Shown piece by piece: positions 9,814 to 19,117 of a stretch of 64,000 nucleotides of DNA. The stretch covers positions 372,001 to 436,000 of the forward strand of contig NZ_JAXCHP010000001.1 of the NCBI RefSeq assembly GCF_035984545.1. The letters are read 5' to 3'. A model generated the notes under the pieces. It saw only the letters and a list, made by a program, of their open reading frames with translations. It searched no databases and was not told the origin of the DNA. How positions within the stretch are numbered: the first letter of the stretch is position 1; the number at the start of each line of letters is the position of its first letter. The translations under genes were made by a program, and so were the position numbers. Source of the stretch: Cryobacterium sp. GrIS_2_6 (GTDB taxonomy: Bacteria; Actinomycetota; Actinomycetes; Actinomycetales; Microbacteriaceae).

Positions 9814-10103
9814 TCAGAATGATTCGCGCCAGCATCGCCGAACCGGGCAACCCCGGCCAGCCGGGCGGCGGTACGTCCACGCTCGACCGCGAGCTCGAGG
9901 AACTGCTCAACACCGAGCAGATCGAACCGGGCGACCACGAGCGGTTCTCCCACTACGTGCCCAAAGACAAGATCCTCGAGAGCGCCATCTCCGGCAAGCC
10001 GGTCAAGGCACTGTGCGGGAAGATGTGGATTCCGGGTCGCGACCCGGAGAAGTTCCCGATCTGCCCGACCTGTAAAGAGATCTACGACACGATGAAGAAG
10101 TAG
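9810..10103 (+). CDS. DUF3039 domain-containing protein
   Basis: A 97-residue protein of an actinobacterial family of unknown function. It contains STLDRELEELLNTEQ, ERFSHYVPKDKILES, and a zinc-knuckle-like pair of cysteines (ALCGKMW and CPTCKEIY). I chose the ATG at 9810 (MIRMIRAS), overlapping the upstream stop by 4 bp. An in-frame methionine at 9801 is an alternative. The family is commonly found beside nicotinate phosphoribosyltransferase in actinobacteria, as here (pncB converges 45 bp downstream). That association is recalled, not tested. Confidence 0.85.
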   Translation: MIRMIRASIAEPGNPGQPGGGTSTLDRELEELLNTEQIEPGDHERFSHYVPKDKILESAISGKPVKALCGKMWIPGRDPEKFPICPTCKEIYDTMKK

Positions 10104-10148
10104 CGTTCACCCCGACCGGTCCACCCCTTCCCGTCTACCCGTTCCCGT

Positions 10149-11477
10149 CTATCCTTGCTCGTAGATCGTCGGGATGACGGGCTCCCCGCGTCCGAGGCGG
10201 AAGGCCTCGATCGGCAGCTCACGCATCACAGAGGCATGGTGCAGTCTCGCGCGTTCCGTGCCGGCCGCCCCGAGGTGGCTTTCGTCGATCACACCGTCTG
10301 TGACGAGCGGGACGAGCAGTACCCGGTCCCGCCCGGATTCCTCCGCGGGCTCCGCCGAGTCTGCGGGGTCGCCGCCGAGCAGGACGACCTCGGCGCGGGC
10401 CGTTCCGCTCGCGTCGAGACGTCGCACGGCCCGCTTGAGGCCCCCGACCGAGACCTTGGCCGCGGATGTCTTTGCGACGGATACCCACTCGCCGGCGTCG
10501 TTGCGGTGCGCGACGAGCTTGTAGACCATCCCGGCGGCGGGGGCACCAGAGCCCGTGACGAGGGAGGTGCCGACGCCGAACGCGTCGACGGGAGACGCCG
10601 ACAATGCGGCGATCGAATACTCGTCGAGGTCGCTTGTTACCGTGATGTGGGTGTTGACCGCGCCGAGCGAGTCGAGCTGGGCGCGCGCGCCGGCGACGAC
10701 GGTCGGGAGGTCCCCTGAGTCGATCCGGATCGACCCGAGCCCGGTCCCGGCGACCGCGACGGCCCTGTCGATTCCGGCCTGGATGTTGTAGGTGTCGACG
10801 AGCAGGGTCGTCGAGGAGCCGAACGCCGCGACCTGGGCTTCGAAGGCATCCGCTTCGCTGTCGTGCAGGAGCGTGAAGGAATGGGCCGCCGTACCCATCG
10901 TGGGGATGCCCCAGCTGCGCCCGGCCTCGAGATTGCTCGTGGACGCGAACCCGGCGATGTACGCCGCGCGGGCGGCGGCGACTGCGGCGTACTCGCTCGT
11001 GCGGCGAGAGCCCATCTCGGCGATCGGCCGGCCGAGGCTCACCGAGACCATGCGCGCGGCCGCGCTCGCGACGGCGCTGTCGTAGTTGAGCACGCTCAAC
11101 ACCAGGGTTTCGAGCACGACGGCGTCGGCGAAGCTACCCTCGACGGAGAACAAGGGAGAGCCGGGGAAGTACGCCTCGCCCTCCTGGTAGCCCCAGATGT
11201 TGCCGCGGAAGGCGTAGTCGGCGAGCCAGTCGAGGGTGGGCGTGCGCACGACGTGGTTGTCGCGCAGCCAGGTGAGCTCTTCCGTCGTGAATCGGAAGTC
11301 CCGGATGAGCTCGAGCAGGCGCCCCGTGCCCGCGACGATGCCGTAGCGGCGCCCATCCGGCAGCCGCCTGGCGAACGCCTCGAAGAGGCACTCCCGGTCT
11401 GCGGTGCCGCTCTGGATGGCGGCGTCCACCATCGTGAGCTCGTATCGGTCGGTGCGGAACGCGGAGGATTCAGTCAC
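10149..11477 (-). CDS. pncB: Nicotinate phosphoribosyltransferase
   Basis: A 442-residue enzyme converting nicotinate and PRPP to nicotinate mononucleotide, the entry step of NAD salvage. It begins FRTDRYELTMVDAAIQSG, and carries GMGSRRTSEYAAVAAARAAYIAGFASTSNLEAG-type active-site sequence in pieces: MGSRRTSEYAAVAAARAAY, ASTSNLEAG, MGTAAHSFTLLHDSE with the conserved histidine, LLVDTYN and RIDSGDL. All core motifs are intact and the length is normal. Single gene, converging with the DUF3039 gene and facing away from fabF by 94 bp. Confidence 0.95.
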   Translation of the reverse strand: MTESSAFRTDRYELTMVDAAIQSGTADRECLFEAFARRLPDGRRYGIVAGTGRLLELIRDFRFTTEELTWLRDNHVVRTPTLDWLADYAFRGNIWGYQEGEAYFPGSPLFSVEGSFADAVVLETLVLSVLNYDSAVASAAARMVSVSLGRPIAEMGSRRTSEYAAVAAARAAYIAGFASTSNLEAGRSWGIPTMGTAAHSFTLLHDSEADAFEAQVAAFGSSTTLLVDTYNIQAGIDRAVAVAGTGLGSIRIDSGDLPTVVAGARAQLDSLGAVNTHITVTSDLDEYSIAALSASPVDAFGVGTSLVTGSGAPAAGMVYKLVAHRNDAGEWVSVAKTSAAKVSVGGLKRAVRRLDASGTARAEVVLLGGDPADSAEPAEESGRDRVLLVPLVTDGVIDESHLGAAGTERARLHHASVMRELPIEAFRLGRGEPVIPTIYEQG

Positions 11478-11571
11478 CCGGCCAGCCTATTCCTCCGGCG
11501 GGGTTGCCCCAGCGGACGGGCGGCGGCCGGCGTTCCCAGCCTGCCGCGGCCTGCGCCTGGTCGTGCTCTCC

Positions 11572-12804
11572 CTACAGCGCGCCGAACGCGACGATGCAGT
11601 TCTGGCCGCCGAAGCCGAAGGCGTTCGCGAGGGCGTAGCGCACGGGCCGCTCACGGGCCACGAGCGGCACGTAGTCGAGCGTGCAGTCGGGGTCCGGCGT
11701 CGTGTAGTTGATCGTCGGGGGGATGATGCCCGTCTTGATGCTCAGCGCACAGAGCAGTCCGGACAGCGCCCCGGCCGCACCGATCATGTGGCCGGTCATC
11801 GACTTGGGCGCCGTGACGGCGATGCGGTCGGCGGCGTGCCCGAGCGCCCGTCGGATTGCGGAGGTCTCGGCGCGGTCGTTGGCCTGCGTCGAGGTGCCGT
11901 GCGCGCAGATCACGTCGATGTCGCTCGGGTTGAGCTTCGCCTTCGTGAGTGCCTTCGTCATCGCGGCGCTCGCATACTGTCCGGTGGGGTCAGGGGCGAC
12001 GATGCTGAAGCCGTCGCTCGTGAGGGCCCCGCCGAGTACCTCGGCGTAGACCTTCGCTCCGCGTGCCCTGGCGTGGGAGAGGAGTTCCATCACGAAGATG
12101 ACGGCGCCCTCGCCGAAGACAAGTCCGCTCCGGTCGGCGTCGAAGGGGCGGCTTGCCTCGGCGGGCGAGTCGTTGTGGGTGGATGCCGCGTGCATCGCAT
12201 TGAGGCCGGCGAACATCACCGGGGTGATCGCCGCTTCGACGCCACCGGCGATGACGACGTCCGCGTCGCCCATCATGAGCATCGTGCGTGCCTCGAGGAG
12301 GGCGTATGCGCCGCTCGCACAGGCGAGCGCGCTCGCGTTGACCGGGCCGTGCACGCCGAGGTCGATCGCGACCTCGCATGCGGCCATGTTGAGCAGGGAG
12401 GAGGGTACGAAGCGCGGCGGGATCCGGCGTGAGCCGCCAGAGTTGACGAGTTCCGTCGCCTCCTGGATCTCTGCATATCCCGACACGGCGCTGTTGACGA
12501 CGACGGCGGTGTCGATGCCTTCCATGGATCCGCCGAATCCGGCGTCCTGGACGGCTTCGCGTGCCGCTGCAATGGCCAGTTGTGATGCACGTGTGGCCCG
12601 CTTGGCCTGCTTGAAGGGCATCCGCTCTGAGGCGATGAAGTTCTTGACCTCGCCCGCGATGCGGGTGGGCAATCCGGAGGGGTCGAACTGGGTGATGCGT
12701 GCGACGCCGCTGCGACCGTTCGTGAGGCCGGACCAGGTCTCCCGCCAGGTGTTGCCCAGGGGCGTGAGAGCGCCCAACCCGGTGATTACGACTCGGTCAA
12801 TCAT
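11572..12804 (-). CDS. fabF: 3-oxoacyl-[acyl-carrier-protein] synthase II
   Basis: A beta-ketoacyl-ACP synthase of about 410 residues that condenses malonyl-ACP with acyl-ACP in fatty-acid elongation. The thiolase-fold active site is complete: catalytic cysteine in ALACASGAYALLEA, first histidine in ICAHGTSTQANDRAE, second in KSMTGHMIGAAGA, and the C-terminal NAFGFGGQN loop. I used the second ATG (MIDRVVITGLGALTPLG) because GGAG lies 9 bases upstream; the first ATG, 9 bp earlier, abuts that ribosome-binding site. It stands alone here, with no acpP, fabH or fabD next to it. Confidence 0.92.
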   Translation of the reverse strand: MIDRVVITGLGALTPLGNTWRETWSGLTNGRSGVARITQFDPSGLPTRIAGEVKNFIASERMPFKQAKRATRASQLAIAAAREAVQDAGFGGSMEGIDTAVVVNSAVSGYAEIQEATELVNSGGSRRIPPRFVPSSLLNMAACEVAIDLGVHGPVNASALACASGAYALLEARTMLMMGDADVVIAGGVEAAITPVMFAGLNAMHAASTHNDSPAEASRPFDADRSGLVFGEGAVIFVMELLSHARARGAKVYAEVLGGALTSDGFSIVAPDPTGQYASAAMTKALTKAKLNPSDIDVICAHGTSTQANDRAETSAIRRALGHAADRIAVTAPKSMTGHMIGAAGALSGLLCALSIKTGIIPPTINYTTPDPDCTLDYVPLVARERPVRYALANAFGFGGQNCIVAFGAL

Positions 12805-12971
12805 GACGATCATCTCCTCGACGGCGAATCTGACGCCGTCCTGCGCGGCGACCGTCGGTTGGCGGGAACCCTCTTTCGAGTGTAGTTACGGCCATATTCC
12901 CGGCGTGGTACACGCGGGCGCCCGCACGGCCTCGGAGCCTCGGTCAGCCGGGCCGACTAAGCTCGATTGTC

Positions 12972-13886
12972 GTGACGGATGCACCCATAGGAATTTTCGA
13001 TTCTGGCGTCGGCGGTTTGACCGTCGCTCGGGCGATCAAGGACCAGCTGCCCAACGAGTCGATTCTGTACATCGGAGACACGGCCAATTCGCCGTACGGG
13101 CCGAAAAAGATCGCCGACGTCCGCGGCTTCGCACTCAAGGTTCTCGACGACCTCGTGGCCCAGGACGTGAAGATGCTGGTAATTGCCTGCAACACCGCGT
13201 CGGCCGCTGTGCTCCGCGATGCGCGGGAACGTTACAGCGTCCCGGTCGTCGAGGTCATCCAGCCCGCCGTGCGACGCGCGGTCGGCACGACCCGCAATAA
13301 CAGGGTCGGTGTGATCGGCACGATCGGCACCGTGAATTCACGGGCATACGAGGACGCCTTCGCGGCAGCGACGAACATCAGGCTCTTCACCAGGGCCTGC
13401 CCCCGATTCGTGGAATTCGTCGAAGCCGGCGTCACGACCGGCGACGAGGTGCTCGCCGTCGCGGAGGAATACCTCGCCCCCCTGCGCGCTGCGGACATCG
13501 ACACCCTCGTGCTGGGCTGCACGCACTACCCGTTCCTGCGCGGTGCGATCTCGTACGTGATGGGCGACGCCGTCTCGATTGTCTCGAGCGACACCGAGAC
13601 CGCGAACGATGTCTACCGGATCCTCGTCGGGCAGGGCCTCGCCCGCACCGAGAAGGCGCCGCCGAGTTACCGGTACGAGGCGACGGGCAACAGCGCCGAG
13701 GACTTCCTCGACCTAGCCCACCGCCTGGCCGGCCCGGAGGTCTCGACCGTCGACCTCGTCGAGACCGGCGTCTTCAGCCTCAGCGAGCTCGTCGAGTTCG
13801 CAGCAACCCACCCCAATTCCGAGCACAACCACGCAGCGTCCCTTCTCCACCCGAGGGATGCCCGGCACACCAAGGAGACCTCATGA
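12972..13886 (+). CDS. murI: Glutamate racemase
   Basis: A 304-residue enzyme that makes D-glutamate for peptidoglycan. It starts [17 protein letters not shown] and has both catalytic cysteines: the first in [11 protein letters not shown] near residue 75, the second in [11 protein letters not shown] near 185. The catalytic acid lies in the IFDSG loop. The GTG start fits the family N-terminus. Its stop overlaps the rph start (ATGA at 13883). This begins a murI-rph-rdgB operon, an order seen in many actinobacteria. Confidence 0.96.
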   Translation: MTDAPIGIFDSGVGGLTVARAIKDQLPNESILYIGDTANSPYGPKKIADVRGFALKVLDDLVAQDVKMLVIACNTASAAVLRDARERYSVPVVEVIQPAVRRAVGTTRNNRVGVIGTIGTVNSRAYEDAFAAATNIRLFTRACPRFVEFVEAGVTTGDEVLAVAEEYLAPLRAADIDTLVLGCTHYPFLRGAISYVMGDAVSIVSSDTETANDVYRILVGQGLARTEKAPPSYRYEATGNSAEDFLDLAHRLAGPEVSTVDLVETGVFSLSELVEFAATHPNSEHNHAASLLHPRDARHTKETS

Positions 13887-14617
13887 CCGACATCGTGCGC
13901 GCAGACGGCCGGGCCATCGACGAACTACGGCCGGTCACGATCGAACGCGGCTGGAGCGACCAGGCCGAAGGGTCCGCGCTCATCTCGTGCGGGCGCACGA
14001 AGGTGCTCTGCACCGCGTCGTTCACCAACGGTGTCCCGCGCTGGATGAGCGGCAAGGGCAAGGGCTGGGTCACGGCGGAATACGCGATGCTCCCGCGTTC
14101 CACGAACGAGCGGATGGCCCGCGAGGCGGTCAAGGGCAAGATCGGCGGCCGAACGCACGAGATCAGCCGTCTTGTCGGCCGCAGCCTCCGCGCGGTCGTC
14201 GACATGAAGGCGCTCGGCGAGAACACCATCGTGATCGACTGCGATGTGCTCCAGGCCGACGGCGGTACCCGTACCGCAGCGATTACCGGAGCCTATGTCG
14301 CACTCTTCGACGCGCTCGAGTGGGGTCGGCAGCAGAAGTTCATCGGCCAGAAGGCGCAGCCCCTCACCGACAGCGTCGCCGCGATCTCCGTCGGCATCAT
14401 CAAGGGCGTTCCCATGCTCGACCTCGCATATACCGAGGACTCGAGTGCCGAGACAGACATGAACGTCGTCGTCACCGGCCGAGGCTCCTTCGTCGAGGTG
14501 CAGGGCACGGCGGAGGGCGCCCCCTTCGATCGTGCGGAGCTGAACTCGCTGCTCGACCTCGCCCTCGCAGGGACCGTCACCCTGACGGAACTGCAGAACG
14601 CCGCCCTCGGGCGCTGA
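13883..14617 (+). CDS. rph: Ribonuclease PH
   Basis: A 244-residue phosphorolytic 3'-5' exoribonuclease that trims tRNA 3' ends. Family motifs present are [48 protein letters not shown], and [19 protein letters not shown] with the phosphate-binding arginine, followed by the [19 protein letters not shown] core. Full length and intact. It overlaps murI by 4 bp and precedes rdgB by 18 bp. Confidence 0.96.
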   Translation: MTDIVRADGRAIDELRPVTIERGWSDQAEGSALISCGRTKVLCTASFTNGVPRWMSGKGKGWVTAEYAMLPRSTNERMAREAVKGKIGGRTHEISRLVGRSLRAVVDMKALGENTIVIDCDVLQADGGTRTAAITGAYVALFDALEWGRQQKFIGQKAQPLTDSVAAISVGIIKGVPMLDLAYTEDSSAETDMNVVVTGRGSFVEVQGTAEGAPFDRAELNSLLDLALAGTVTLTELQNAALGR

Positions 14618-14635
14618 CGGAAGGGCGCTGACACC

Positions 14636-15223
14636 ATGCGGCTCGTACTGGCCACCCACAACGCGCACAAGGTCGACGAGTTGCGTCGCATTCTCGCGCC
14701 GCAGCTCCCGGGCGTCGACGTGCTCGCGTACGACGGCCCTGAACCCGTCGAAGACGGCACGACCTTCGCCGAGAACGCCCTGATCAAAGCTCGCGCAGCC
14801 GCGGCACACACCGGCCTGCCCGCTATTGCGGACGACTCGGGTATCTGCGTCGACATCCTCGGCGGCGCGCCGGGCATCTTCTCCGCACGTTGGTCGGGCG
14901 CGGCCAGGAATTCCGGCGAAAACCTGCGTCTGCTGCTCTGGCAGCTCGGGGACGTGCCGGAGGAACATCGCACCGCGCACTTCACCTGCGTCGCCGCCCT
15001 GGCGCTGCCGGACGGTACCGAACGGGTCGTGACGGGGGAGTGGCCCGGCCGGATCCTGACCGAGGCCGCGGGAGGCGGCGGCTTCGGCTACGACCCGATC
15101 TTCCTCCCGGACGGTTACGCGATCTCGGCGGCGGAGCTGACGGCATCCGTCAAGAATCGCGACAGCCACCGGGCGCGCGCCTTCGACGGGCTCGTCCCGG
15201 TGCTGCGGGAGCTGCTCGGCTGA
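14636..15223 (+). CDS. rdgB: RdgB/HAM1-family non-canonical purine NTP pyrophosphatase
   Basis: A 195-residue house-cleaning enzyme hydrolysing dITP/XTP to monophosphates. It begins LVLATHNAHKVDELRRIL, and has EDGTTFAENALIKARAAA, PAIADDSGICVDIL with the catalytic aspartate, PGIFSARWSG, and GGGFGYDPIFLPDGY. All hallmark residues of the ITPase family are present. Third gene of the murI-rph-rdgB operon. Confidence 0.95.
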   Translation: MRLVLATHNAHKVDELRRILAPQLPGVDVLAYDGPEPVEDGTTFAENALIKARAAAAHTGLPAIADDSGICVDILGGAPGIFSARWSGAARNSGENLRLLLWQLGDVPEEHRTAHFTCVAALALPDGTERVVTGEWPGRILTEAAGGGGFGYDPIFLPDGYAISAAELTASVKNRDSHRARAFDGLVPVLRELLG

Positions 15224-15342
15224 TCCGGCACCGGCACCGGTCTCGATACCGGCGGAGGCGCCGCTCCGGCCCTGATAACGGCTCTCATTCCCAACTGGGC
15301 GCTGAACTGGCGACGCGCCCCGGCACCGCCTAGCGTGGAGGC

Positions 15343-16260
15343 ATGGGCCACGATCACGCGCACGGGCAGGCATCCGCCACCAATCGCACCCGATTGTCCT
15401 TCGCGATCGGGATCGTCGCCCTCGTGCTCCTCGTCGAGGTCGCAGGCGCCTGGCTGACCGGGTCGCTTGCCCTGCTCGCGGATGCCGGGCACATGTTCTC
15501 GGACCTTGCCGGCCTGATCATCGCCCTCATCTCCACCGTCGTGGCCGCCCGACCGGCGACCGACCGGCAGACGTTCGGCTACCAGCGCGCCGAAGTGTTC
15601 GGCGCGCTCATCAATGGGCTTATTCTTCTCGGCGTCGCCGTGTCCGTCGTGATCGGCGCGGTTTCCCGGCTGCTCGGGCCCGGCGAGGGCCACGTGCAGG
15701 CGGGACCGATGCTCTGGGTCGCCGTGATCGGCCTCGTCGCGAACCTCGCCGCGCTGTTCCTGCTGCGCCCTGCTGCCGGCTCCTCGATCAACATGCGTGG
15801 CGCCTACCTCGAGGTGCTCGGCGACACTCTCGGCTCCGTTGCGGTCATCGTCGCGGCCGGGGTCATCCTCACCACCGGTTTCGAGCAGGCGGACTCGATT
15901 GCGTCCCTGCTGATCGCGGCCATGATCGTGCCACGCTGCTTCACCCTGCTCAGGGACGTCGTACGGGTGCTCAGCGAATCGGTGCCCGTCGACACCGACG
16001 TCGCAGAGATCCGCAGGCACCTCCTCGAAACGCCGGGGGTCGCAGCGGTGCACGACGTGCACGTCTGGGCGATCACGTCCGGCGCGCACGTGTTCAGTGC
16101 GCACGTCGTCGTCGAACCCGCCGTGCTGCAGTCCGGCGGCTCAGGGGCGCTGCTCGACGCCCTCTCGGAGTGCCTCAGCACCCACTTCGATGTCGAGCAC
16201 TCCACGTTCCAGCTCGAGCCGGCCGAGCATGCCGATCACGAGGACTTCCCGCACCGCTGA
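15343..16260 (+). CDS. Cation diffusion facilitator family transporter (CzcD-like)
   Basis: A 305-residue proton-driven metal exporter. The N-terminus MGHDHAHGQ is histidine-rich and probably metal-binding. Six membrane segments follow, with transport-site residues in LLADAGHMFSDLAGLIIAL (HxxxD in helix II) and a second HxxxD-type site expected in helix V, here modified to YLEVLGDTLGSVAVI. The C-terminal cytoplasmic domain contains VHDVHVWAITSGAHVFSAH, typical of zinc/cobalt/cadmium exporters of the CzcD type. Monocistronic; no adjacent metal regulator is visible. Confidence 0.9.
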   Translation: MGHDHAHGQASATNRTRLSFAIGIVALVLLVEVAGAWLTGSLALLADAGHMFSDLAGLIIALISTVVAARPATDRQTFGYQRAEVFGALINGLILLGVAVSVVIGAVSRLLGPGEGHVQAGPMLWVAVIGLVANLAALFLLRPAAGSSINMRGAYLEVLGDTLGSVAVIVAAGVILTTGFEQADSIASLLIAAMIVPRCFTLLRDVVRVLSESVPVDTDVAEIRRHLLETPGVAAVHDVHVWAITSGAHVFSAHVVVEPAVLQSGGSGALLDALSECLSTHFDVEHSTFQLEPAEHADHEDFPHR

Positions 16261-16378
16261 CCCCGACCCGGGTGCCGCGCATCCGCCACTGTCACCGGTA
16301 TGTACAAGAGTGCCCGTTGCACATGCAACACGTGTCCGTACCGGCAACGGTTCTGCTCAGGTGAGGGTGGCGCCGCGG

Positions 16379-17134
16379 CTAGTCGTCGTGCTTGGGGTGG
16401 CCGGTGAAGACATCCGCGTCGAGAACGAGGCTGCCGGTGTCGGTCGTCGCCGGCGCGGCCGCGGCGAGCGCCTTGGCCTTCTTCGCCTTGCGTGAGGACT
16501 GCACGTAGTGGAACGCGGTGGGGATGAGCGTGCCGAGCACGGCCGCGATCAGGATCAGGTCGATGTAGTGCGTGACGAAGTCGGCGACCGGCGGGATGTA
16601 CCCCAGGAAGTACCCGGCGAAGGTGAGGCCGGCGCCCCAGATCATGGCGCCGACGAGGTTGTACAGGGAATACTTGCGGTAGTTCATGTGGCCGACGCCG
16701 GCGGCGACGGGTGCGAACGTTCGCACGATCGGCACGAAGCGTGCGATGATCACGGCGAAGCCGCCGAATCGTTCGAAGAAACCGTTGGTGCGCTGCACGT
16801 TCTCGACGCTGAACAGGCCGGATTCCTTGCGTTCGAAGACGCGCGGGCCGAGTTTGTGGCCGATCAGATAGCCGGCCTCGCCGCCGAGGAACGCCGCGAA
16901 GCCGATGGCGAGTGCCACCCACCAGATGTTGATGTGGATGACGCCCGCGAAGGTGAGGAGGCCGGAGATGACGAGGAGGGTGTCGCCGGGCAGCAGGAAG
17001 CCGACGAGAAGGCCGGTTTCGGCGAAGATGATCGCGCACACTCCCAGCAGGGCCCAGGGACCGAACCCGTCGATGAGGTTTACCGGGTCAAGCCACGGGA
17101 TGAGTCCGGCGTGGTTGAGAGCAGTGTTGAGCAC
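16379..17134 (-). CDS. DedA family membrane protein
   Basis: About 251 residues starting VLNTALNHAG at a GTG preceded by GGAG 8 bases upstream. It carries the DedA/VTT signature: FAETGLLVGFLLPGDTLL near residue 40, FLGGEAGYLIGHKLG, then RFVPIVRTFAPVAAGVGHM, YNLVGAMIWG, and a C-terminal lysine/alanine-rich tail. DedA proteins support membrane homeostasis and lipid-carrier recycling; the specific cargo is unknown. A second DedA gene lies 99 bp upstream on the same strand. Confidence 0.9.
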   Translation of the reverse strand: MLNTALNHAGLIPWLDPVNLIDGFGPWALLGVCAIIFAETGLLVGFLLPGDTLLVISGLLTFAGVIHINIWWVALAIGFAAFLGGEAGYLIGHKLGPRVFERKESGLFSVENVQRTNGFFERFGGFAVIIARFVPIVRTFAPVAAGVGHMNYRKYSLYNLVGAMIWGAGLTFAGYFLGYIPPVADFVTHYIDLILIAAVLGTLIPTAFHYVQSSRKAKKAKALAAAAPATTDTGSLVLDADVFTGHPKHDD

Positions 17135-17233
17135 GAAGATGACTCCAGTCGGTGGTGGCCATGGCGACCGCACGGTGATGAGCAGGGATGGTCTGTTACA
17201 GGCTAGCGCTAATCGGAGGCTGAAACCCGTGAA

Positions 17234-17932
17234 TTACCCGGCTGCGGGGTCGTCGGCCGGGGTATCGGCCGGGCCGCCTGGTCGGCCGCCGCCGGCCGCG
17301 TCTCGGCGGCCTTCGGCGCGGTCGGCGAGCCAGGTGCGGCCCCCGAAGAAGATGGATGCCGCGATGAAGACCCCGGCGATGACGTACGCGGCGATCTTCA
17401 CGCCGGGCAGGCTCGCCGCGAAGTATCCCGTCAGGGTGAGCCCGACGCCCCAGGCGAGTGCGCCGACGAGGTTACTGGAGAGGAACCGGTAGTAGTTCAT
17501 CCGGCCGACCCCTGCGATGACGGGTACGAAGACGCGCGCCCAGAGCATGAACCGGGCGATCACGACCGACCACCAGCCGTACGTGCGGTAGAAGGCCTCG
17601 GTCTTCACGATGGCAGCGCGGCTACGGCGGCCGCCGCGGCGATCGAGGTAGCCGCGACCGAAATGCCTCCCGAGCAGGAATCCGACCTGGTCGCCGAGGA
17701 ATGCGGCGATGCCGGTTCCGATCATCAGCACGACGATGTCCACGTTCGCCGCCGATGCCGCGACGAGCCCAGACCCGAACAGGAGCGAATCCCCGGTGAT
17801 GAACGGGACGAAGACTCCGAGGAATACCGCGGTCCCTGCGAAGACGAGGGCCCAGACGAGCAGGTAGAACCCGATGACGCCCGTGTTCGCGAGCACATCG
17901 GTCAGTTGGCCGTCGAGGGCCGATGTGCTCAT
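17234..17932 (-). CDS. DedA family membrane protein (second copy)
   Basis: A 232-residue paralogue of the downstream gene, starting MSTSALDGQLTDVLANTG. It has FVPFITGDSLLFGSGLV, FLGDQVGFLLGRHFGRGYL, RFMLWARVFVPVIAGVGRM and the NLVGALAWGVGLTLTGY segment, the VTT-domain pattern. The tail is Gly/Asp/Pro-rich. Its ATG is only 4 nt from the mature 3' end of tRNA-Leu and lacks a Shine-Dalgarno sequence, so its expression probably depends on processing of a tRNA-dedA transcript. Confidence 0.88.
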   Translation of the reverse strand: MSTSALDGQLTDVLANTGVIGFYLLVWALVFAGTAVFLGVFVPFITGDSLLFGSGLVAASAANVDIVVLMIGTGIAAFLGDQVGFLLGRHFGRGYLDRRGGRRSRAAIVKTEAFYRTYGWWSVVIARFMLWARVFVPVIAGVGRMNYYRFLSSNLVGALAWGVGLTLTGYFAASLPGVKIAAYVIAGVFIAASIFFGGRTWLADRAEGRRDAAGGGRPGGPADTPADDPAAG

Positions 17933-17936
17933 CAGG

Positions 17937-18018
17937 TGCGGGAGAGGGGACTTGAACCCCCACGCTCGAAAGCACAGGAACCTAAATCCTGCGTGTCTGC
18001 CAATTTCACCACTCCCGC
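17937..18018 (-). tRNA. tRNA-Leu (anticodon UAG)
   Basis: The 82-nt sequence folds as a class II tRNA. The acceptor stem pairs GCGGGAG with CTCCCGC, with discriminator A. The D arm contains GGTGAAATTGGCAGACAC, and the anticodon stem CAGGA/TCCTG encloses the loop TTTAGGT (anticodon TAG). There is a long variable arm, and the T loop is GTTCAAGT. The CCA end is not encoded. It reads CUA and CUN leucine codons. Confidence 0.95.
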
Positions 18019-18062
18019 TTGTGCCGTTCCAGTGTAGCCAGATCGTCTGGTCAGCCTGCCCC

Positions 18063-18977
18063 TCAGCGGCCCTGCAGGGCATGGGTGAATGCTGCGGTTC
18101 GGGCACGGAGGGCGTCGACGACGGCGGCGACGGCGGGCTGGTGCAGGGACTCGGGACGGAGCACCATCCAGTACGGCAGTTCCTCCTTGAACCTGTCCGG
18201 CAGGAGGCGCACGAGGTCCGGGTGCTGGTCGGCCATGAAACACGGCAGGAAGCCGATCCCTGCTCCCGCCCTGGTCGCTTCGACGTGCACGAACACGTTG
18301 GTCGAACTCAGCGAGGGGCGCATCGACGGCGCCTGCCGCCTGGGGGCATCGAGATCGTCGACGAGCAGCATCGAATCGACGAAGTAGACGAGCGGATGCT
18401 CGGTGAGCTCGGCAACGCTCACGGGCGTGCCGTTCTCGGCCAGGTAGTCCCGCGACGCGTACATGCCCAGGACATAGTGTCCGAGCAGGATCGCTTCCGC
18501 CCGGTGCACCTGAGGCTCTCCGACGACGACCTCGATGTCGAGTCCCGACCGGTGCTGGAGCGCGCGCCGCGTCACCGTGACGATCTCGACCCGCAGGCCG
18601 GGATGCCGGCGCTGCAGCGCGGCGACCGCCGGCGTTGCGATGTATGCGCTGAAGCCATCCGTCGCCGAGAGCCGCACGACGCCGGAGAGCTGAGCGGCCC
18701 GCCCGGGAGGGCCGCTGAGCAGGGAGACGGCGGCCTCGACGTTTTCCGCGGCGTTGACCGCGCGGGCGCCGAGTTCCGTGAGCTCCCAGCCGCCGACCGT
18801 GCGGGACAGCACCCGGCCGTCGAGTGCCTTCTCGAGGGCCGCGATGCGGCGCGAGACCGTGGTGTGATTGAGGCCGAGGCTTTCCGCCGCGGTCACGAAA
18901 CGGCCGCTGCGTGCGACCGCGAGCAGCACGAGGAGGTCGTTGGCGTTCGGCGGCAGGGTGGGGCGGGGTCCGGTCAT
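18063..18977 (-). CDS. LysR family transcriptional regulator
   Basis: A 304-residue regulator starting MTGPRPTLPPNANDLLVLLA. The N-terminal winged HTH is FVTAAESLGLNHTTVSRRIAALEKAL in pieces (AAESLGLNHTTVSRRI is the recognition part). An effector-binding domain with a periplasmic-binding-protein fold follows. It diverges from the MHS transporter-SDR operon with about 140 bp between start codons. By the usual LysR arrangement it probably controls that operon in response to a small metabolite. Confidence 0.88.
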   Translation of the reverse strand: MTGPRPTLPPNANDLLVLLAVARSGRFVTAAESLGLNHTTVSRRIAALEKALDGRVLSRTVGGWELTELGARAVNAAENVEAAVSLLSGPPGRAAQLSGVVRLSATDGFSAYIATPAVAALQRRHPGLRVEIVTVTRRALQHRSGLDIEVVVGEPQVHRAEAILLGHYVLGMYASRDYLAENGTPVSVAELTEHPLVYFVDSMLLVDDLDAPRRQAPSMRPSLSSTNVFVHVEATRAGAGIGFLPCFMADQHPDLVRLLPDRFKEELPYWMVLRPESLHQPAVAAVVDALRARTAAFTHALQGR

Positions 18978-19117
18978 ATCTGCAATTATGCACACGCGGA
19001 GTTCGGAAGTGGTCATGGCCGCAGAGCCGATGGGCGGCAATACTCGGTGGAGCCAGGGCGGCGACCCGCCCCCGGCATCCAGCGACAGTGTCAGCGAAGA
19101 CACCGAAGGAGACAGAC

